Part shown: one piece after another, positions 6,280-7,834 of the stretch | Layout of the letters: each line of letters starts with the position of its first letter | Position numbering within the stretch: position 1 is the stretch's first letter | Source of the DNA: Akkermansia sp. | GTDB lineage: Bacteria > Verrucomicrobiota > Verrucomicrobiia > Verrucomicrobiales > Akkermansiaceae | Assembly (NCBI GenBank): GCA_020047775.1 | Contig: JAIFNK010000158.1 | Location: forward strand, 1-7,834 | Direction: 5' to 3' | DNA: 7,834 nt | Made by a program: the position numbers and the translations under genes | Notes under the pieces: generated by a model | The model's database searches: none | The model's input: only the letters and a program-made list of their open reading frames with translations | What the model was told of the DNA's origin: nothing

Positions 6280-7834
6280 TTATTTCATCTCGTCTTCCTC
6301 GTCGATGGTGTGCGTGAGGATGAACTGGAGGTCGTCGAGGCCGAGGTTCGAGGCGAAGCCTTCGTCGCCGAGCACGTTGGTGACGAGCTGGGTTTTTTGA
6401 TGCTGAAGGATGCGGATCTTTTCCTCGACGGTGTCGCGGGTGAGCAGACGATAGGCGATGACCTTGTTTTTCTGGCCGATCCGGTGGGTCCGGTCGATGG
6501 CTTGGTTTTCGACGGCGGGGTTCCACCATGGATCGTAGAGGATGACATACGATGCCGAGGTGAGGTTGAGGCCGGCGCCACCCGCCTTGAGCGAGAGCAT
6601 GAAGACGGACGGATCCTTGGTGGTCTGGAATTTCTCGATCTCGCCTTTCCGGTCCTTGGTCTGACCGGTGAGGTAGTTGTAGGGGCGGTTGTTGAGTTCG
6701 AGGCGCGCCTTGATGAGGTCGAGCATGGAGACAAACTGCGAGAAAACGAGCACCTTGTGGCCTTCCTCGTGGAGCTGGTCGAGCAGGTAGAACAGCGACT
6801 CCATTTTGGCGGATTCCTCTTTGAGATACTTCGGATCGATGAGGCCTGGGTGACAGCAGATTTGCCGCAGGCGCATGAGGCCTTGGAGGATGGCGAAGGA
6901 GTTTTTCTTCACCGCCTCGTCGGAATCGAGTCCCAGCAGCGCCTTCTGGATGCGCTTGAGTTCGTTTTTGTAGAGCTCGATCTGGATGCCTTCCATTTTC
7001 GAGTAAACCTCTTCTTCCGTCCGCGGCGGAAGGTCTTGGGCGACCTGCAGCTTGGTGCGGCGGAGCAGGAACGGGCGGAGGCGCGAGGCGAGGCGGCTCT
7101 GGCTGAGCGGGTCCTTGCGCTTGTCGAAGCGTTTCTTGAAATACGCACGGCTGCCGAGCACGCCGGGCATGGCGAAGGCCATCAGCGACCACATGTCGAG
7201 CAGGCGGTTTTCGATGGGCGTTCCGGTGAGGACCAGGCGGTTCTGGGAGTCGAGCTCGCGGGCGCACTTGGCGGCCTTGGAGTCCGGGTTCTTGATCTGC
7301 TGGCCTTCGTCAAGGATGGTGGTGAGCCACTTGATGCCGTTGAGTTCCTCGCCGCAGACGCGGAGCTGGGCGTAGTTGAGGACGAGGATGTCGATGTTGT
7401 TCTGAATGTGCGGAACGTCGATATCGTCGCGGTTCTTGAGGATTTTAACCTTGAGCTGCGGGGTGAATTTCCCGGCCTCGCTGAACCAGACGTCGAGCAC
7501 GGACTTGGGACAGACGACAAGCGCGGGCTTTTTCATGCCACCGGTCTTGCGGTGTTCGTCGAACAACCAGAGCAGGTAGGTGAGCGACTGGATGGTTTTT
7601 CCGAGTCCCATGTCGTCGGCGAGGATGCCGCCGAAGTTGTTGACGCAGAGGTAGGCGAGGAACTTGAAGCCATCCACCTGATAGGGACGGAGAGTGGCGT
7701 TGAGGCCATCCGGGAGGTCGGGATTGACCTCGAGCTGGATGTCGCTGGCGCGGTTCTTGATGCGCTCCCAGGCTTTCGGATCGAAGACCTCGGAGGCCTT
7801 GGGATCGGAAAGTTGCAGGGCGTGCATGCGGTGC
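6280..7834 (-). CDS. SNF2-family DNA-dependent ATPase/helicase, C-terminal part (cut by window edge)
   Basis: This is the motor of a Swi2/Snf2-type ATPase, which translocates on double-stranded DNA to displace proteins such as RNA polymerase. Numbering from the first in-window Met (codon at 7827), the motifs are: RPYQVDGF (47-54); motif I DDMGLGKT (71-78); Ia LVVCPKSVLDVW (103-114); motif II DEGQ (173-176) in ILDEGQQIKN; motif III LVLTGTPIEN (198-207); motif IV KVLVFSQF (358-365); motif V SLKAGGAGLNL (412-422); and motif VI QAIDRTHRIGQ (442-452). All seven are present, so the core should be active. Motif II is DEGQ rather than the usual bacterial DEAQ or DEAH. The frame stays open to the window edge, and bacterial members are often about 1000 residues, so the Met is probably internal and an N-terminal region lies outside. 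The gene converges on the repeat region and ends in a shared terminator. Confidence 0.95.
   Translation of the reverse strand, partial: HRMHALQLSDPKASEVFDPKAWERIKNRASDIQLEVNPDLPDGLNATLRPYQVDGFKFLAYLCVNNFGGILADDMGLGKTIQSLTYLLWLFDEHRKTGGMKKPALVVCPKSVLDVWFSEAGKFTPQLKVKILKNRDDIDVPHIQNNIDILVLNYAQLRVCGEELNGIKWLTTILDEGQQIKNPDSKAAKCARELDSQNRLVLTGTPIENRLLDMWSLMAFAMPGVLGSRAYFKKRFDKRKDPLSQSRLASRLRPFLLRRTKLQVAQDLPPRTEEEVYSKMEGIQIELYKNELKRIQKALLGLDSDEAVKKNSFAILQGLMRLRQICCHPGLIDPKYLKEESAKMESLFYLLDQLHEEGHKVLVFSQFVSMLDLIKARLELNNRPYNYLTGQTKDRKGEIEKFQTTKDPSVFMLSLKAGGAGLNLTSASYVILYDPWWNPAVENQAIDRTHRIGQKNKVIAYRLLTRDTVEEKIRILQHQKTQLVTNVLGDEGFASNLGLDDLQFILTHTIDEEDEMK

Overview
The window looks like a chromosomal segment of a G+C-rich bacterium, most likely a member of the Verrucomicrobiota. 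That assignment is an inference. It rests on the gene repertoire (orphan membrane-fusion protein, secreted alpha/alpha-toroid protein, large SNF2 helicase), on the near absence of Shine-Dalgarno sequences, and on intergenic foldback repeats of a style I associate with Verrucomicrobiota and Planctomycetota genomes. No 16S rRNA or other decisive marker is present.

Layout. On the minus strand at the left edge lie the first two genes of an F-type ATP synthase operon: atpB (subunit a, 1081 to 191), then the beginning of atpE (subunit c, 119 to the edge). A 351-bp divergent control region (1082-1432) separates atpB from a plus-strand HU-family nucleoid protein gene (1433-1708), which ends in a strong intrinsic terminator (1762-1791). 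The control region holds a perfect Crp/Fnr-type palindrome, TGTGA-N6-TCACA, upstream of the atp operon.

A plus-strand run of four genes follows: a spermidine-synthase-like Rossmann protein (1879-2556), a periplasmic HlyD/RND-type membrane-fusion protein (2594-4006), a secreted squalene-cyclase-like toroid protein (4013-5197) and a small two-helix membrane protein (5203-5571). The last three are 5-6 bp apart and almost certainly co-transcribed. No transporter, outer-membrane channel or catalytic partner is visible, so the job of this envelope cluster is open.

From 5572 to 6279 there is no convincing intact gene. A short signal-peptide-bearing reading frame (5607-5741) runs straight into a stack of foldback repeats: a 17-bp perfect inverted repeat about 130 bp across, an inverted dimer of a roughly 100-nt three-hairpin unit (5894-6136), and two compound hairpins (6148-6206). 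The two arms of the dimer differ at base-paired positions by compensatory changes, so the hairpins themselves appear to be maintained. This is the most unusual structure in the window. A bidirectional terminator (6226-6253) closes the region. The rest of the window (6280-7834) is the C-terminal part of a minus-strand SNF2-family ATPase whose N-terminus lies beyond the edge.
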